From NCBI RefSeq assembly GCF_037126265.1, contig NZ_JAYLLN010000005.1, forward strand, positions 90,413-154,412: 64,000 bases of DNA. Direction: 5' to 3'. The position numbers were made by a program, and so were the translations under genes. The DNA comes from Sphingobacterium tenebrionis (GTDB lineage Bacteria; Bacteroidota; Bacteroidia; Sphingobacteriales; Sphingobacteriaceae). The notes beneath the pieces are model-generated. The model worked only from the letters and a program-made list of their open reading frames with translations, ran no database searches and was not told where the DNA came from. The stretch's first letter is position 1, and the number at the start of each line of letters is the position of its first letter. Shown here piece by piece: positions 1 to 9,637 of the stretch.

Positions 1-2254
1 GTGTACCTCTTAGAGATAATTCTATCGTATTATTGGTTACTGTACCAGCATTTACATAAGCACGATCATAACCTGTTGCCCAAGAAGTAGAAATCGGGAT
101 GATCTGACCATCGGAAATACTGTATGCATAAGTACCTTCAAAATTCAACCTGTCGTTGAACATGCCCAATTGGATACCACCTTCATAAGAGTTTACAAAT
201 TCTGGTTTCAAATCTGGATTAGCGAAGGTATTTCCTACTGTAAATCCAGGTCTATTGCCATAAGGGAAACCAGGAGCGATATCAAATGCTGTCTGTAGGT
301 TGTAAGCACCTAAGTTAACATTCGCTGTTCTATTACCTGAAGCATATAACTTCAAGAAGTTAATAGGCGTAGTTTCTTTGATGGAAGGAAATGCTTCAGA
401 TGCGATGAAGGACAAGGAAACTCCTGGATAGAAATAACTTCTTTTTGTTTCATCCAAAACAGAAGTCCAATCATTTCTACCACTTACCGACAGGTATAAC
501 ATGTCTTTGTAGTTTACATCAATCTGACCGAACAAGCCGACAGTCGTTCTTTTTGTATAATCAGAACCTACTGTAGCTTCGCCCAAACGGTTGGACACAT
601 TATATAATCCTGGAACAACCAATGCATTGGCTGTAATCGAGTTGAATTTGGTATAGTCGGTTCTAACGGTATTACCTAAAATAAATCCTAGATCGAAATC
701 ACTTACCTTCTTTTGTGCTTGCACGAAAATATCGGAGTTCAATCTATTGACGTTATCGGAACGGTCAGTAACCGAACCTGGATTATCAGTAGGTCTATCG
801 TATGCTTTGGTATAAGCAACTTTAGCATTATATTCTTTGTAGTTGGTATTGAACGCATAGTTTCCTAGACGGTATGTTGCGGATAACCAATCAGCAAAAT
901 CATATTTCAATTCCAAATTTCCATTGAATGTTTCTTGACGTGTATTTCTACGGTTGTTATCAATTCCAAAATAAGGGTTGATATAATATCCGGAGAAATA
1001 ACCATCAGGAGTAGCAAATTCATTGTTCTGCCAATCTTTCAATTGGGTAATAGGCACGTTTTGAGGAACGTTCAATAGGTTATCATATACACCCGATACA
1101 GTCATATCAGGATTTTGATAAGCATAATTCAAATTAAAAGATGAAGTCAGGTTTCCAAACTTACGGGAAGCATTAAAACGTCCACCAGTTCTTCTGTTCT
1201 TGTCTTTAGGGACAATACCTTTAAGAACTACATCCTGGAAACTTGCATAATAAGTACCATTATCATCACCACCAGAAACAGAAACATCATTCTGGATAGT
1301 TGTTCCTAAATCCCAGAAGTTCATCTTTTCATCTTTGATATAAGAATAAGGTAATTTCCATTCGTTACCATTCACCAAAGTAGGACCAACAACCACTTCA
1401 CTTCCATCATATTTTGGACCCCAAGAGGTATTTTCGTAAGGAACATAGGTTTCTAGGTCATATCCATTACCGAATTTGTCCTGCATTTTTGGAAGAAAAG
1501 AAACCGATTCTAAGGAGGTAGTATTGGAGAAATTAATGACCGCCGATCCTTTAGCACCTTTTTTCGTGGTAATGATCAATACCCCGTTTACACCTTCGGA
1601 ACCATAAATGTTAGCGGCATTTGCACCTTTCAATACCGTAGTCGACTCAATGTCGTTTGGGTTCAAGGCTGCCAACATGCTGTTTGGAACAGGTGTACCA
1701 TCGATAACGATCAATGCTTGGTTATTTCCTAACAAGGAACGATTACCACGCAATACCACACGAGTAGATGGGTTTACCCCATTGTTCAATAAGTTCACCT
1801 GTAGACCTGCTACTTTTGATTGTAAACCTGTAACCAGGTTAACCACCTTACCTTCTGTCAAGGCTTTGCTGTCTAAGGTTTGGTTTGAATAACCAGTAGA
1901 TGCTGCAGATCTCTTGATACCATAAGCTGTGGTAACCAATACTTCTTCAATGGCATTATCAGAAGCTACCATTGCTACATTTACGGTTGTTTTTTCGCCG
2001 ACACGAGCACGTTGAGTCTCATAACCTATGTATGAGAAAATCAAGGTGGATTCGTTTGCAGCGGAGATGGTATAATCACCATCAGCATCAGTTTGGGTAC
2101 CAGTCGTTGATCCCGCAACTGTTACGGAAACTCCACTTAGCGGAGCACCATCACTTGCCGATGTCACTTTCCCACTCACTTGGCGATTCTGTGCGAACGC
2201 TACCCCTACCAGGCAGGTCATCACAAAAATTAAGCTGAGTAATCTTTGTTTCAT
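1..2254 (-). CDS. SusC/RagA-family TonB-linked outer-membrane protein (3' end beyond window)
   Basis: The frame is open from the ATG at 2254 to the window edge, about 751 codons, so the C-terminal part of the barrel is missing. Residues 1-22 form a Sec signal peptide (MKQRLLSLIFVM... ending AFAQ). A carboxypeptidase-regulatory-like beta-sandwich follows (about 24-100, with GKVTSASDGAPLSGVSV), then a TonB plug domain (about 110-220, with VIDGTPVP, ANIYGSEGVNGVLIITTKKG) and the start of a 22-strand barrel. SusC proteins import substrates captured by a SusD lipoprotein, whose gene would lie left of the window. The N-terminus is close to that of the SusC encoded at 5194-8436, so the two are paralogues. 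The substrate cannot be read from the sequence. Confidence 0.95.
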   Translation of the reverse strand, partial: MKQRLLSLIFVMTCLVGVAFAQNRQVSGKVTSASDGAPLSGVSVTVAGSTTGTQTDADGDYTISAANESTLIFSYIGYETQRARVGEKTTVNVAMVASDNAIEEVLVTTAYGIKRSAASTGYSNQTLDSKALTEGKVVNLVTGLQSKVAGLQVNLLNNGVNPSTRVVLRGNRSLLGNNQALIVIDGTPVPNSMLAALNPNDIESTTVLKGANAANIYGSEGVNGVLIITTKKGAKGSAVINFSNTTSLESVSFLPKMQDKFGNGYDLETYVPYENTSWGPKYDGSEVVVGPTLVNGNEWKLPYSYIKDEKMNFWDLGTTIQNDVSVSGGDDNGTYYASFQDVVLKGIVPKDKNRRTGGRFNASRKFGNLTSSFNLNYAYQNPDMTVSGVYDNLLNVPQNVPITQLKDWQNNEFATPDGYFSGYYINPYFGIDNNRRNTRQETFNGNLELKYDFADWLSATYRLGNYAFNTNYKEYNAKVAYTKAYDRPTDNPGSVTDRSDNVNRLNSDIFVQAQKKVSDFDLGFILGNTVRTDYTKFNSITANALVVPGLYNVSNRLGEATVGSDYTKRTTVGLFGQIDVNYKDMLYLSVSGRNDWTSVLDETKRSYFYPGVSLSFIASEAFPSIKETTPINFLKLYASGNRTANVNLGAYNLQTAFDIAPGFPYGNRPGFTVGNTFANPDLKPEFVNSYEGGIQLGMFNDRLNFEGTYAYSISDGQIIPISTSWATGYDRAYVNAGTVTNNTIELSLRGT

Positions 2255-2802
2255 AGATGTTTAGTTATTAATTAAATTATTCTTAACAGGAGTTGTTAAA
2301 TTTTGTTAAACAGTGGTCAAATATAGAGTTTGTTTAAATACTCAACAAACAAGTCCAAATTTTATTTAAAATTTAACAATTGGAATGGGTAAAAGTTGTT
2401 GTGAAAACCTGATTTTAAGGTTTAGGATAAATTTTGTCGACAAAGTCTTTCTGAAATAATATTTTGACTTAAATTGATAATTAACTAAGATTTCGTAGCT
2501 AATTTGTGTAATTATATGTTTCTATAAATGAGTTGCTTGTACAACTATTTATTTTAAGTCAATAAATGGTAAAAACTTTGTAAATGATAACTAAATTAAG
2601 GAAAAGATATTTGGCAGAATTTAATACGTTAAAATCCAATGGTTTTTATGGATTATCCATTTTTATATGATAATTATTTTATAATTATTTAATGATATGT
2701 TCTTATACCGAATAATATTTGGAAAACACTCAGCACATCATTTGGTTGAAAACACGACACTTTAATCCCCAAAAAAAATGACAAAAAGTTTGTAACAAAA
2801 AA
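2255..2802. other. Intergenic region, very AT-rich
   Basis: Apart from the susC promoter at 2318-2349 I see no coding frame, RNA gene or clear repeat. It separates the first susC from the terminator of the second SusC/SusD operon. Confidence 0.6.
2318..2349 (-). promoter_or_regulatory. Bacteroidota-type promoter of the first susC
   Basis: On the minus strand TTTG (2346-2349) is followed after exactly 20 nt by TATATTTG (2318-2325), matching the TTTG / TAnnTTTG consensus of the Bacteroidota primary sigma factor. The implied 5' UTR is about 60 nt. Confidence 0.7.
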
Positions 2803-2826
2803 AGACCGCACCAAAAGGTGCGGTCT
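2794..2826 (-). terminator. Intrinsic terminator of the susC-susD-DUF1735 operon
   Basis: A perfect 10-bp stem (AGACCGCACC at 2803-2812, GGTGCGGTCT at 2817-2826) with a 4-nt loop is followed on the minus strand by a run of T residues (A tract at 2796-2803 on the plus strand). It lies 37 nt beyond the stop codon at 2863. Confidence 0.92.
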
Positions 2827-2862
2827 AATTATTTATGAAATTTACTATTTAAAAAAATTGTA

Positions 2863-3741
2863 CTATCTAGCCCTTAAGAAGGTAAATGTTTCCTCAAAAG
2901 TTCGACCTCCATTTCCTTGTTTCCAGAATACGGTCAGGATTTTCTTTTCAGGGTCCCAATTACTTCTTGCATCTTGTGGAGTTTGAACCCCTAACGATGG
3001 ACAAGTAACTGTTACGTGGAATGTTACTGGGTCAATAGTATAAGAAACCTCATTGGAATAGGTAGCCAATAGACCTGGATATAAACGAACTGTATGTTCA
3101 CCAGTCGTCTCTAAAGTTACCGTTTTATCCGCATTAGGCACCAATGAAGTAGCTCCTGATGTTTGATAACGATATACACCATCATACGCATTCTTTAATC
3201 CCAATTGCACAACAATAGTATCTGTTAGATCAGAAGATGGCGTTAGATTACCATAATCAGTGATTTCAAATGCCAATGCATATTTGGAAGCTAAATCAGT
3301 CCACTTTGAACCATCCAATTCAATGGAAAAATCCCCATAGATTAAACCATCTCCAAAATTAACGGAAATGTTATTTCCAGCGACTTCTACACCTTGACCA
3401 TTTGCCCAAGTATAAAAATCAGATGGCAATGGTACCAGTTCTGTTTCATGCTCTTCATTGTATGCATCAATAATACTCTGGTTGAACAACATTTTAACAG
3501 TTTGTTTACTGTTCAACTCCGTACTGTTATGTGCATCTTTAAACAAATCAAAAAGACTAATCTTTTGTTTCGTTTGAAAAGGACTCAACCAATGCACAAC
3601 AAAGTCTCCAGCAGGAGTTTTTAAAAACGTTGTACCATTATCTCCTAGATCATCCCCTGGGAATGATTCTTTAACACAACCTTGTAAAGTAAAACTTAGT
3701 ACAAAGAAGGCCAATAAATATTTAAAAAAGTTGATTTTCAT
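2863..3741 (-). CDS. DUF1735-type surface lipoprotein of the SusC/D operon
   Basis: The protein of about 292 residues has a lipoprotein signal (MKINFFKYLLAFF... to the lipobox Cys in LQGC). The mature part resembles the DUF1735 (BT_3987-like) N-terminal domain: an AYNEE segment followed by LVPLPSDFY, and later KNAYDGVYRY. Such proteins are SusD-associated lipoproteins, probably involved in glycan binding at the cell surface. An in-frame upstream ATG at 3768 overlaps the susD 3' end. I prefer the ATG at 3741 because it directly precedes the lipoprotein signal and sits 11 nt after the susD stop. It is the last gene of the operon, before the terminator at 2803-2826. Enzyme activity is not evident. 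Confidence 0.75.
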   Translation of the reverse strand: MKINFFKYLLAFFVLSFTLQGCVKESFPGDDLGDNGTTFLKTPAGDFVVHWLSPFQTKQKISLFDLFKDAHNSTELNSKQTVKMLFNQSIIDAYNEEHETELVPLPSDFYTWANGQGVEVAGNNISVNFGDGLIYGDFSIELDGSKWTDLASKYALAFEITDYGNLTPSSDLTDTIVVQLGLKNAYDGVYRYQTSGATSLVPNADKTVTLETTGEHTVRLYPGLLATYSNEVSYTIDPVTFHVTVTCPSLGVQTPQDARSNWDPEKKILTVFWKQGNGGRTFEETFTFLRAR

Positions 3742-3752
3742 TTTTCGCGATT

Positions 3753-5183
3753 TTATTTGTCCCACCATATTCTAGAAGACATTTTATCTCCACCTTCTAA
3801 TCTTGCTACCGCCTCATTAACACTTTCATTCGTAGTGTACTCATTAGGAGAATATTGGTAACGGCGCGGAATTGTAGATCCTGCTACAGCATCCGGTGCT
3901 GGAACCAATGTCGGAACACCTGATTTACGCCAGATATTCCACCCCATTCTACCATCCGGATAGTGAGCGATATATCGTTGTAATGCAATTTTGGTTAGAT
4001 CTGAATCATCACCAGCTAAGACAACTCCATTCTGCGTAAAATATGTCGCAGCAGCAGTTTGCCCCCACTGTTTGAAACTTAATTCGATACCTGTTCTGTA
4101 TACATTAGCTAATACATCAGATGTCCAGCCTCTTTTTGCAGCTTCTGCTCTAGCCAAAAGTACTTGACCGGCACTCATCACTACCAAAGGAGATGTTTCC
4201 GTTCTGAAGTCTCCTCTTAATACACGCGCAAAATCTGTATTTGCCGTAGCAAAAGCTTCAGCATTCGCTCTTCTTAAGCCATATGGAAATCCTTTATTGG
4301 AAGTTAACAACGCATTTGCAGCATTGAAGTCATCATTCGCACCCCCAAAAGCATTCTGACGGTTATCCGCAAGACTGGCCATGATATCGGTCATGGTTTT
4401 ACTTTCTGCATAATCTTTACGACCATCATATGTATTACGCCATGGGTTTTTAAAATTTCCTCCAGGGTAATTGATAACAAAGTTATCTTCGTTGGTTGCA
4501 ATGCTACCATCTGAATCTGCTAATGCCGCTTTAAATTCTGTCGCTGCATATTCTGAGGCTCCTGGATAACGTTTTGATAATTGTAGGGAATAGATCATAC
4601 GAATGGAATTCGCGAATTTTTTCCATTTAGCAACATCACCATTAAAGATGATATCTCCGGGAACTCCCCCAGCAGCGGGTGACAATTGGCCTTCTGCCTC
4701 GGTTAATTTCGCAAGAATACCTTTGTATATTTCCTCTTGTGTATCATATTTAGGCACGACTTGTTGCAATGCTTCTGAATAAGGAACATCACCCCACAAA
4801 TCCGTCACATACCCGAAAATATATTGTTGAAGAATAGTAGCAACTGCTGAAGCATTTACGCTACCTTCTGTTCTTTTTTTATAATCCACCAAATCTGTTA
4901 AGTGACCCGAATAATAACCCGTAAATGCAGGCTGTGCTAATGCATACAACGAAGCATCGGTATATTGTGTTTCTGACAGATATTGAGAATATAATGCAGG
5001 GGCATATTGACCTGTCGATGTATAGCCTCCAAAGCCGGCCAAAACATTGGTCAATAAAGCGGATGCTGCTGGATTGGTAGTCGCATTTGGATTGTCATTC
5101 ATATCCCCAAAATCCGACAACGCATCACAACTCGACGCCAAAAGGCCAGTAGCAATTAGTATATATATTAATCTCTTTTTCAT
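3753..5183 (-). CDS. SusD/RagB-like nutrient-binding lipoprotein (SusD-like_2 type)
   Basis: This 476-residue lipoprotein (signal to the Cys in LLASSCDAL) has the features of the SusD-like_2 group: an early NDNPNATTNP segment, TPR-like helices (QQYIFGYVTDLWGDVPYSEAL, KWKKFANSIRMIYSLQLSKR) and the C-terminal WNIWRKSGVPTL followed by RRYQYSPNEY. SusD proteins form the lid of the SusC channel and capture the ligand outside the cell. The gene starts 10 nt after susC ends, so the pair is co-transcribed. The SusD-like_2 group is often linked to substrates other than starch; the ligand here is unknown. Confidence 0.92.
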   Translation of the reverse strand: MKKRLIYILIATGLLASSCDALSDFGDMNDNPNATTNPAASALLTNVLAGFGGYTSTGQYAPALYSQYLSETQYTDASLYALAQPAFTGYYSGHLTDLVDYKKRTEGSVNASAVATILQQYIFGYVTDLWGDVPYSEALQQVVPKYDTQEEIYKGILAKLTEAEGQLSPAAGGVPGDIIFNGDVAKWKKFANSIRMIYSLQLSKRYPGASEYAATEFKAALADSDGSIATNEDNFVINYPGGNFKNPWRNTYDGRKDYAESKTMTDIMASLADNRQNAFGGANDDFNAANALLTSNKGFPYGLRRANAEAFATANTDFARVLRGDFRTETSPLVVMSAGQVLLARAEAAKRGWTSDVLANVYRTGIELSFKQWGQTAAATYFTQNGVVLAGDDSDLTKIALQRYIAHYPDGRMGWNIWRKSGVPTLVPAPDAVAGSTIPRRYQYSPNEYTTNESVNEAVARLEGGDKMSSRIWWDK

Positions 5184-5193
5184 CTTTTAAATA

Positions 5194-8100
5194 TTAAAAT
5201 CCAATACGTAAATTAAATCCAATCCCTCTAGTACCAGGCAATTGTCCGCGCTCACCCTCAACTGCTGAAACTTCTGAAGGATCAAAATCTTTCGTCTTTG
5301 CATAAATCAACAATGGGTTATTTGCAACCACAGAAATGTTTGCAGAACGGATAAATTTGCTCCAAGAAAGGTTTCTAACCGGCACATTATATCCAAGTGA
5401 AACAGCTCTTAACTTCACAAAAGTCAGATCATAGATATAATCATCAAATGTTGAGTTATTGTACAAACCTTGGAAATATTCCTGCGCACCAACATATGTT
5501 GTAACGGCCTCACCATCTTCAGTAACACCGTCGACACGTACACCACCACCATCAGCAACCGCATCACGGATAGGATTTCCTTTGTCATTCAATGTTGCTG
5601 TTCTTGCGGTTAGACCTGAGAATGAACCAAACATGTTAGATAGGGAAACGAACTTACCACCAAACTGCCAGTCAATATTTGCACTCAAAGAGAAGTTCTT
5701 ATAACTCACGGAGTTTTGAACACCACCGGTAAAACGGGGTAAAGCCGACCCAAAGAATACTTTATCGTTTAATGGCATACCATCATCACCAACGATTTGA
5801 ACACCATCCGCATTACGTTTGATACCATTACCATAGATTTGGCCCCAACGTTTACCCACTTCATGAATTAAAGTAGGCATGGTACTTCCCCAAACGCCTG
5901 CCACTACAATACGATCAACACCATATTTTTCGCTGATTTCAGTCACGTCATTGTCCTTCAAGTCAGACAAGGTTGCTTTAATATTCCAAAGCACATTATC
6001 GTTCTTAACTGGAGTACCTGACAAAATATATTCAAAACCTTTTTTCTCAATTCGACCCACATTCGTTAAGATAGAGCTATATCCAGACGCTCCATTCAAC
6101 GTGATAGATCTTGGAAAATCAATTTGAGAACCATCAAAGTATGTGAATTCTAATCCGATGCGATCATTTAAGAACCTCAACTCAATACCCATATCTTTTT
6201 GTGAGACAACAGAACCTCTCAAGTCTGGATCAACCAATCCATCTGGTGTTGAGGTCAAGGCCATTCCGTTCCATTTATATTGATTCACGCCATACGCCAT
6301 CCCTGGATATGCATAGGCACCAAAAGACGTCCCTGTTCCGAATGCCATTGGAATCTCTCCCCAAGCAAATCTTAATTTACCATAACTTAACCATGGTGTA
6401 CTTTCTTTGATTAGATCAGAGAAAATGAAGGAAGCACCAAATGATTTAGATAATACGGAATTACGATCCGCTGGTAATGTAGAGAACCAGTCATTTCTCA
6501 AGGTAATATTCGCGAATAACATGTCCTTATACCCAAATACACCTCTTCCTAAAATGGCATTGTAACCTTCTCTACTTCTATAGTTATATTGGTTTGCTTG
6601 GCTTTTTGAATTGGATAAAGTGAAAAGGTTATCAACCGTTAGACCATCCACCGTATTTCCGGAATTTTCATTTGAACGTGCTCTGAAGAAATCGGTTACT
6701 ACATTTGCATCAATTGAAAAATCACTGATTCTCTTATTGTAGCTTGCCATGATCTCAAAATTCGTACGGTTTGAATAGGTATTACCTGTTCCATAATATC
6801 CCTTAACCAATGGATTGTTTCCAGAAGTCTGTAAACCTGATTGATCTAAATCAGACCTGTACATATACTCCCAAAATGTTGTATTCTGTTGTTTACGATA
6901 AGTAGCTGTAAAGCTCAAATCCTTATAAACCTGATATTTGAAATAAATATTTCCGTACAGTCGATCTCTTTGGTTTGCACGATCGATGTTATCATAATAG
7001 GTATAAGGGTTATACCAATAGTTTGCTGCATAGAATCCACGTGGATTTTCTGGGTCATACGCTCCTGGGTTAGCTTTGTTCCAAGAAGCAAAGATGCCAT
7101 CTTCTGTTCTTAATCCTCTTAATTCTTTTAAGATATCCATATCCAAATCACGGTGGAACCATTGGTTAAATGAACCAGTCGTTTGATTGGAATAGGCATC
7201 ATCAATTTCACCTTTTAAGCGTTGGGTGACATAGTTGATATTAACCCCCGCTTTAAATTTAGTGCTTAGATCCAATTCACCTGTGACATTCAGAATATTT
7301 CTTTTCAATCCAGAAGTAGGGATTAAACCATTGATATCCTGGTTGGTATAAGAAATTTTGGTCATGTAATTTTCACCACCTTTTGAAATGGCGATACTGT
7401 TGTTCAAAACAACCCCAGTTTCGTAAAATTCCCTAGCATTGTTTTCTTGAGGAACTAAACTTGTCGTTTGGAAAGAGCGAGAATGACCACCATACCAAGC
7501 ATACCATGGAATATATTCCTGCCCTACCATACGTGGTCCCCAGGAAGCATCATCCGAATAGTCATGATAGTATTTACCGTCCAATGCTTTCCATTCTTCA
7601 GGTTGCCCGGGTGTCCAAGTATACTTTTTCATGGCAGCAGAAGAACCCCCCGCATAGGAGTTTTGGTAGTTCGGCAAAATGTAAACATTATCAAATGTTG
7701 CTCCTAAGTTCAAATCAATACCAAGATAATCTCCACGATAACCTTTTTTCAAAGTAATCACTACAGCTCCATTAGCTCCTTGGGAACCAAATTGAGCAGA
7801 TGCTGCTGGACCTTGAAGTACAGTTACACTTTCAATGTCATCAATGTTAATATCATCAGAGTTTGGAAGGATAGTTCCGTCTACTACATAGATTGCTCCA
7901 TCTCCTGCACCAAACCCAGAAGCACCTCTTAACCTGATCTCGGTATTTCTACCTAAAGCGGCAGCAGATTGAGAACGAACTTGCAAACCCGTTACTTGAC
8001 CTGCCAACGCATTATTCAAGTTTGGTTGACGAGTAACATTCACCGCATCTGCTTTTAATGTTTGTGAGCTAAATGGCGCAGCTTTGGTATTTTCGCGGAT

Positions 8101-8436
8101 ACCATAAGCACCGGTTACCACAATTTCTTCCAGATTGCCCTGGTCAGCCGTTAATTGAACATTAATTGTACTTTGAGTACCAATGGTGATAATTTGGGAG
8201 GTATATCCCACATATCGGAATGATAAACGCCCATTGGCTGGCGCATTGATGGAATAATTTCCAGATCCATCGGTTTGTGTAGCAATGTTGGCCCCTTGAA
8301 CAGATACGGTAACACCACTAATTGGGGATCCATCCTCTGCAGAAGTCACTTTACCACTCACTTGGCGATTTTGCGCATATACCACCCCGATAAGCATGGT
8401 ACAAAGCAAAAATACTCGGAGTAATTTTTGTTTCAT
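5194..8436 (-). CDS. SusC/RagA-family TonB-linked outer-membrane protein
   Basis: A complete 1080-residue SusC. Signal peptide 1-21 (ending VVYAQ), carboxypeptidase-regulatory-like domain about 24-95 (GKVTSAEDGSPISGVTV), TonB plug about 115-230 (AIYVVDGTILPNSDD, SAQFGSQGANGAVVITLKKG), then a 22-strand barrel ending in the aromatic-terminated strand GIGFNLRIGF used for BAM recognition. It pairs with the SusD immediately downstream (10-nt gap) and a DUF1735 lipoprotein. The promoter at 8508-8539 matches that of the neighbouring susC paralogue. Substrate unknown. Confidence 0.96.
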   Translation of the reverse strand: MKQKLLRVFLLCTMLIGVVYAQNRQVSGKVTSAEDGSPISGVTVSVQGANIATQTDGSGNYSINAPANGRLSFRYVGYTSQIITIGTQSTINVQLTADQGNLEEIVVTGAYGIRENTKAAPFSSQTLKADAVNVTRQPNLNNALAGQVTGLQVRSQSAAALGRNTEIRLRGASGFGAGDGAIYVVDGTILPNSDDINIDDIESVTVLQGPAASAQFGSQGANGAVVITLKKGYRGDYLGIDLNLGATFDNVYILPNYQNSYAGGSSAAMKKYTWTPGQPEEWKALDGKYYHDYSDDASWGPRMVGQEYIPWYAWYGGHSRSFQTTSLVPQENNAREFYETGVVLNNSIAISKGGENYMTKISYTNQDINGLIPTSGLKRNILNVTGELDLSTKFKAGVNINYVTQRLKGEIDDAYSNQTTGSFNQWFHRDLDMDILKELRGLRTEDGIFASWNKANPGAYDPENPRGFYAANYWYNPYTYYDNIDRANQRDRLYGNIYFKYQVYKDLSFTATYRKQQNTTFWEYMYRSDLDQSGLQTSGNNPLVKGYYGTGNTYSNRTNFEIMASYNKRISDFSIDANVVTDFFRARSNENSGNTVDGLTVDNLFTLSNSKSQANQYNYRSREGYNAILGRGVFGYKDMLFANITLRNDWFSTLPADRNSVLSKSFGASFIFSDLIKESTPWLSYGKLRFAWGEIPMAFGTGTSFGAYAYPGMAYGVNQYKWNGMALTSTPDGLVDPDLRGSVVSQKDMGIELRFLNDRIGLEFTYFDGSQIDFPRSITLNGASGYSSILTNVGRIEKKGFEYILSGTPVKNDNVLWNIKATLSDLKDNDVTEISEKYGVDRIVVAGVWGSTMPTLIHEVGKRWGQIYGNGIKRNADGVQIVGDDGMPLNDKVFFGSALPRFTGGVQNSVSYKNFSLSANIDWQFGGKFVSLSNMFGSFSGLTARTATLNDKGNPIRDAVADGGGVRVDGVTEDGEAVTTYVGAQEYFQGLYNNSTFDDYIYDLTFVKLRAVSLGYNVPVRNLSWSKFIRSANISVVANNPLLIYAKTKDFDPSEVSAVEGERGQLPGTRGIGFNLRIGF

Positions 8437-8507
8437 GTTTGTTGTTGTTTAGTTAAATTATCTGGTTATTACCGGCCTAAAACGTTAATAATTGTTAAAC
8501 CTCGTAT

Positions 8508-8539
8508 CAAAAGTATTTTTACTACATGATTGTTACAAA
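8508..8539 (-). promoter_or_regulatory. Bacteroidota-type promoter of the second susC operon
   Basis: On the minus strand TTTG (8536-8539) is followed after 20 nt by TACTTTTG (8508-8515), giving a 5' UTR of roughly 65-70 nt. Same geometry as the promoter at 2318-2349. Confidence 0.72.
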
Positions 8540-8820
8540 AAAATGCCATTATTTCTGAATTTATTTCTAAATGAACAAAAAATAGCATGAGAAATATAAT
8601 TTTTTTAATGAATATGATATTAAAATTATAAGCGCTTACTAAAACAAAATGATTTAATTAATAATTTTATATATTAAATAATATATGGATAAAAATTTAT
8701 CTGATTAATTATTTTTTTTGGAACAATTCAATTATATTATTATAATATTGCAACAAATTTTATATTTTAATTATTAAAATTTCTCCAAATGGATTATGCC
8801 CACTTTTAAGCACAATATCC
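8540..8820. other. Intergenic AT-rich spacer between divergent susC and trmD
   Basis: With the 8437-8539 promoter region it forms a gap of nearly 400 bp between divergent genes. I see no coding frame or repeat, only very AT-rich sequence with an AAGCGCTT palindrome near 8630. Confidence 0.5.
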
Positions 8821-8828
8821 TAACTTTG
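8821..8828 (+). promoter_or_regulatory. -7 box (TAACTTTG) of trmD, four bases before its ATG
   Basis: TAACTTTG matches TAnnTTTG. Only CAAG separates it from the ATG at 8833, so transcription would start at or within a few bases of the start codon. No convincing -33 TTTG is visible. Confidence 0.5.
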
Positions 8829-8832
8829 CAAG

Positions 8833-9513
8833 ATGCGATTTGATATCATTACAGTGTTACCGGGCTTACTGGATAGCCCATTTGCACATTCCATATTACA
8901 AAGAGCCCAAAAGAAAGGTCTTACAGAGATCCATGTCCATAATTTGAGGGAATACGCTTCGAATAAGCAAAAATCTGTAGATGATTACCCTTATGGAGGC
9001 GGATCAGGTATGGTGATGCAGATTGCACCATTTGCGGCCTGTATCGAAAAGCTGCAGTCTGAACGTAATTACGATGAGATCATCTACATGACCCCGGATG
9101 GGGAAACCCTCAATCAGGAAATGGCCAATGGCTTATCTTCAAGCAATAAAAACATCATTATCCTTTGTGGTCATTACAAGGGAATTGATCAACGCATTAG
9201 GGACATCTATGTTACGAAGGAAATATCCATAGGTGATTATGTCCTTTCAGGCGGGGAACTTCCAGCGGCAATCCTGGTGGATGCCATTGTACGGGTAATT
9301 CCAGGTGTATTATCGGATGAAACTTCCGCCCTTTCGGATTCGTTCCAAGATGGACTTTTAGATGCGCCCATTTATACCAGACCCGTGGATTGGAATGGCC
9401 ATAAAGTACCCGACATCCTTTTGAGTGGTCATGAAGCCAAAATCACAGCCTGGCGCCATGAACAGCAATTACAACGAACAAAAGAAAGAAGACCAGATTT
9501 GCTAAATGACTAA
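8833..9513 (+). CDS. trmD: tRNA (guanine-N1)-methyltransferase TrmD
   Basis: TrmD transfers a methyl group from S-adenosylmethionine to N1 of G37 in tRNAs with a G36, preventing +1 frameshifting. The 226-residue protein has the usual length and the trefoil-knot SPOUT motifs: DDYPYGGGSGMVMQ near residues 50-65, ILCGHYKGIDQR near 110-122 and the cofactor-binding GDYVLSGGELPA near 133-145. It starts at the first residue expected for the family (MRFDIITVLPGLLDS). The trp attenuator region follows; an A-T hairpin at about 9524-9548 may weakly end trmD transcription. Confidence 0.97.
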   Translation: MRFDIITVLPGLLDSPFAHSILQRAQKKGLTEIHVHNLREYASNKQKSVDDYPYGGGSGMVMQIAPFAACIEKLQSERNYDEIIYMTPDGETLNQEMANGLSSSNKNIIILCGHYKGIDQRIRDIYVTKEISIGDYVLSGGELPAAILVDAIVRVIPGVLSDETSALSDSFQDGLLDAPIYTRPVDWNGHKVPDILLSGHEAKITAWRHEQQLQRTKERRPDLLND

Positions 9514-9550
9514 GAATAACGAGTGTTTTTTGTTTTTTTTACAAAAAATC

Positions 9551-9580
9551 TTTGCTATATCAATTTTTCTACTAATTTTG
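9551..9580 (+). promoter_or_regulatory. Promoter of the trp operon
   Basis: TTTG at 9551-9554 is followed after 18 nt by TAATTTTG at 9573-9580. The leader-peptide ATG is at 9587, so the transcript begins at or almost at that ATG. Confidence 0.7.
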
Positions 9581-9586
9581 TGAATT

Positions 9587-9637
9587 ATGTTGACACAAAA
9601 TAAATATACTAACCGTTGGTGGCTTCTGACTAAATAA
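9587..9637 (+). CDS. trpL: trp operon leader peptide with two tandem Trp codons
   Basis: A 16-codon frame reads MLTQNKYTNRWWLLTK and stop. The adjacent TGG codons at 9617-9622 are the diagnostic feature of Trp-attenuation leader peptides. It lies just after a promoter and 62 nt before a terminator hairpin that precedes trpE. A ribosome stalled on the Trp codons would leave 9638-9650 free to pair with 9687-9707 (antiterminator). A ribosome reaching the stop codon at 9635-9637 would cover 9638-9650 and let the terminator form. The mechanism is classical attenuation, inferred here from sequence only. Confidence 0.88.
   Translation: MLTQNKYTNRWWLLTK

Noticed and set aside
1608..2238. Plus-strand open frames opposite susC
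   Set aside because: They lie antisense to a continuous SusC reading frame with strong motifs and show no protein features of their own.
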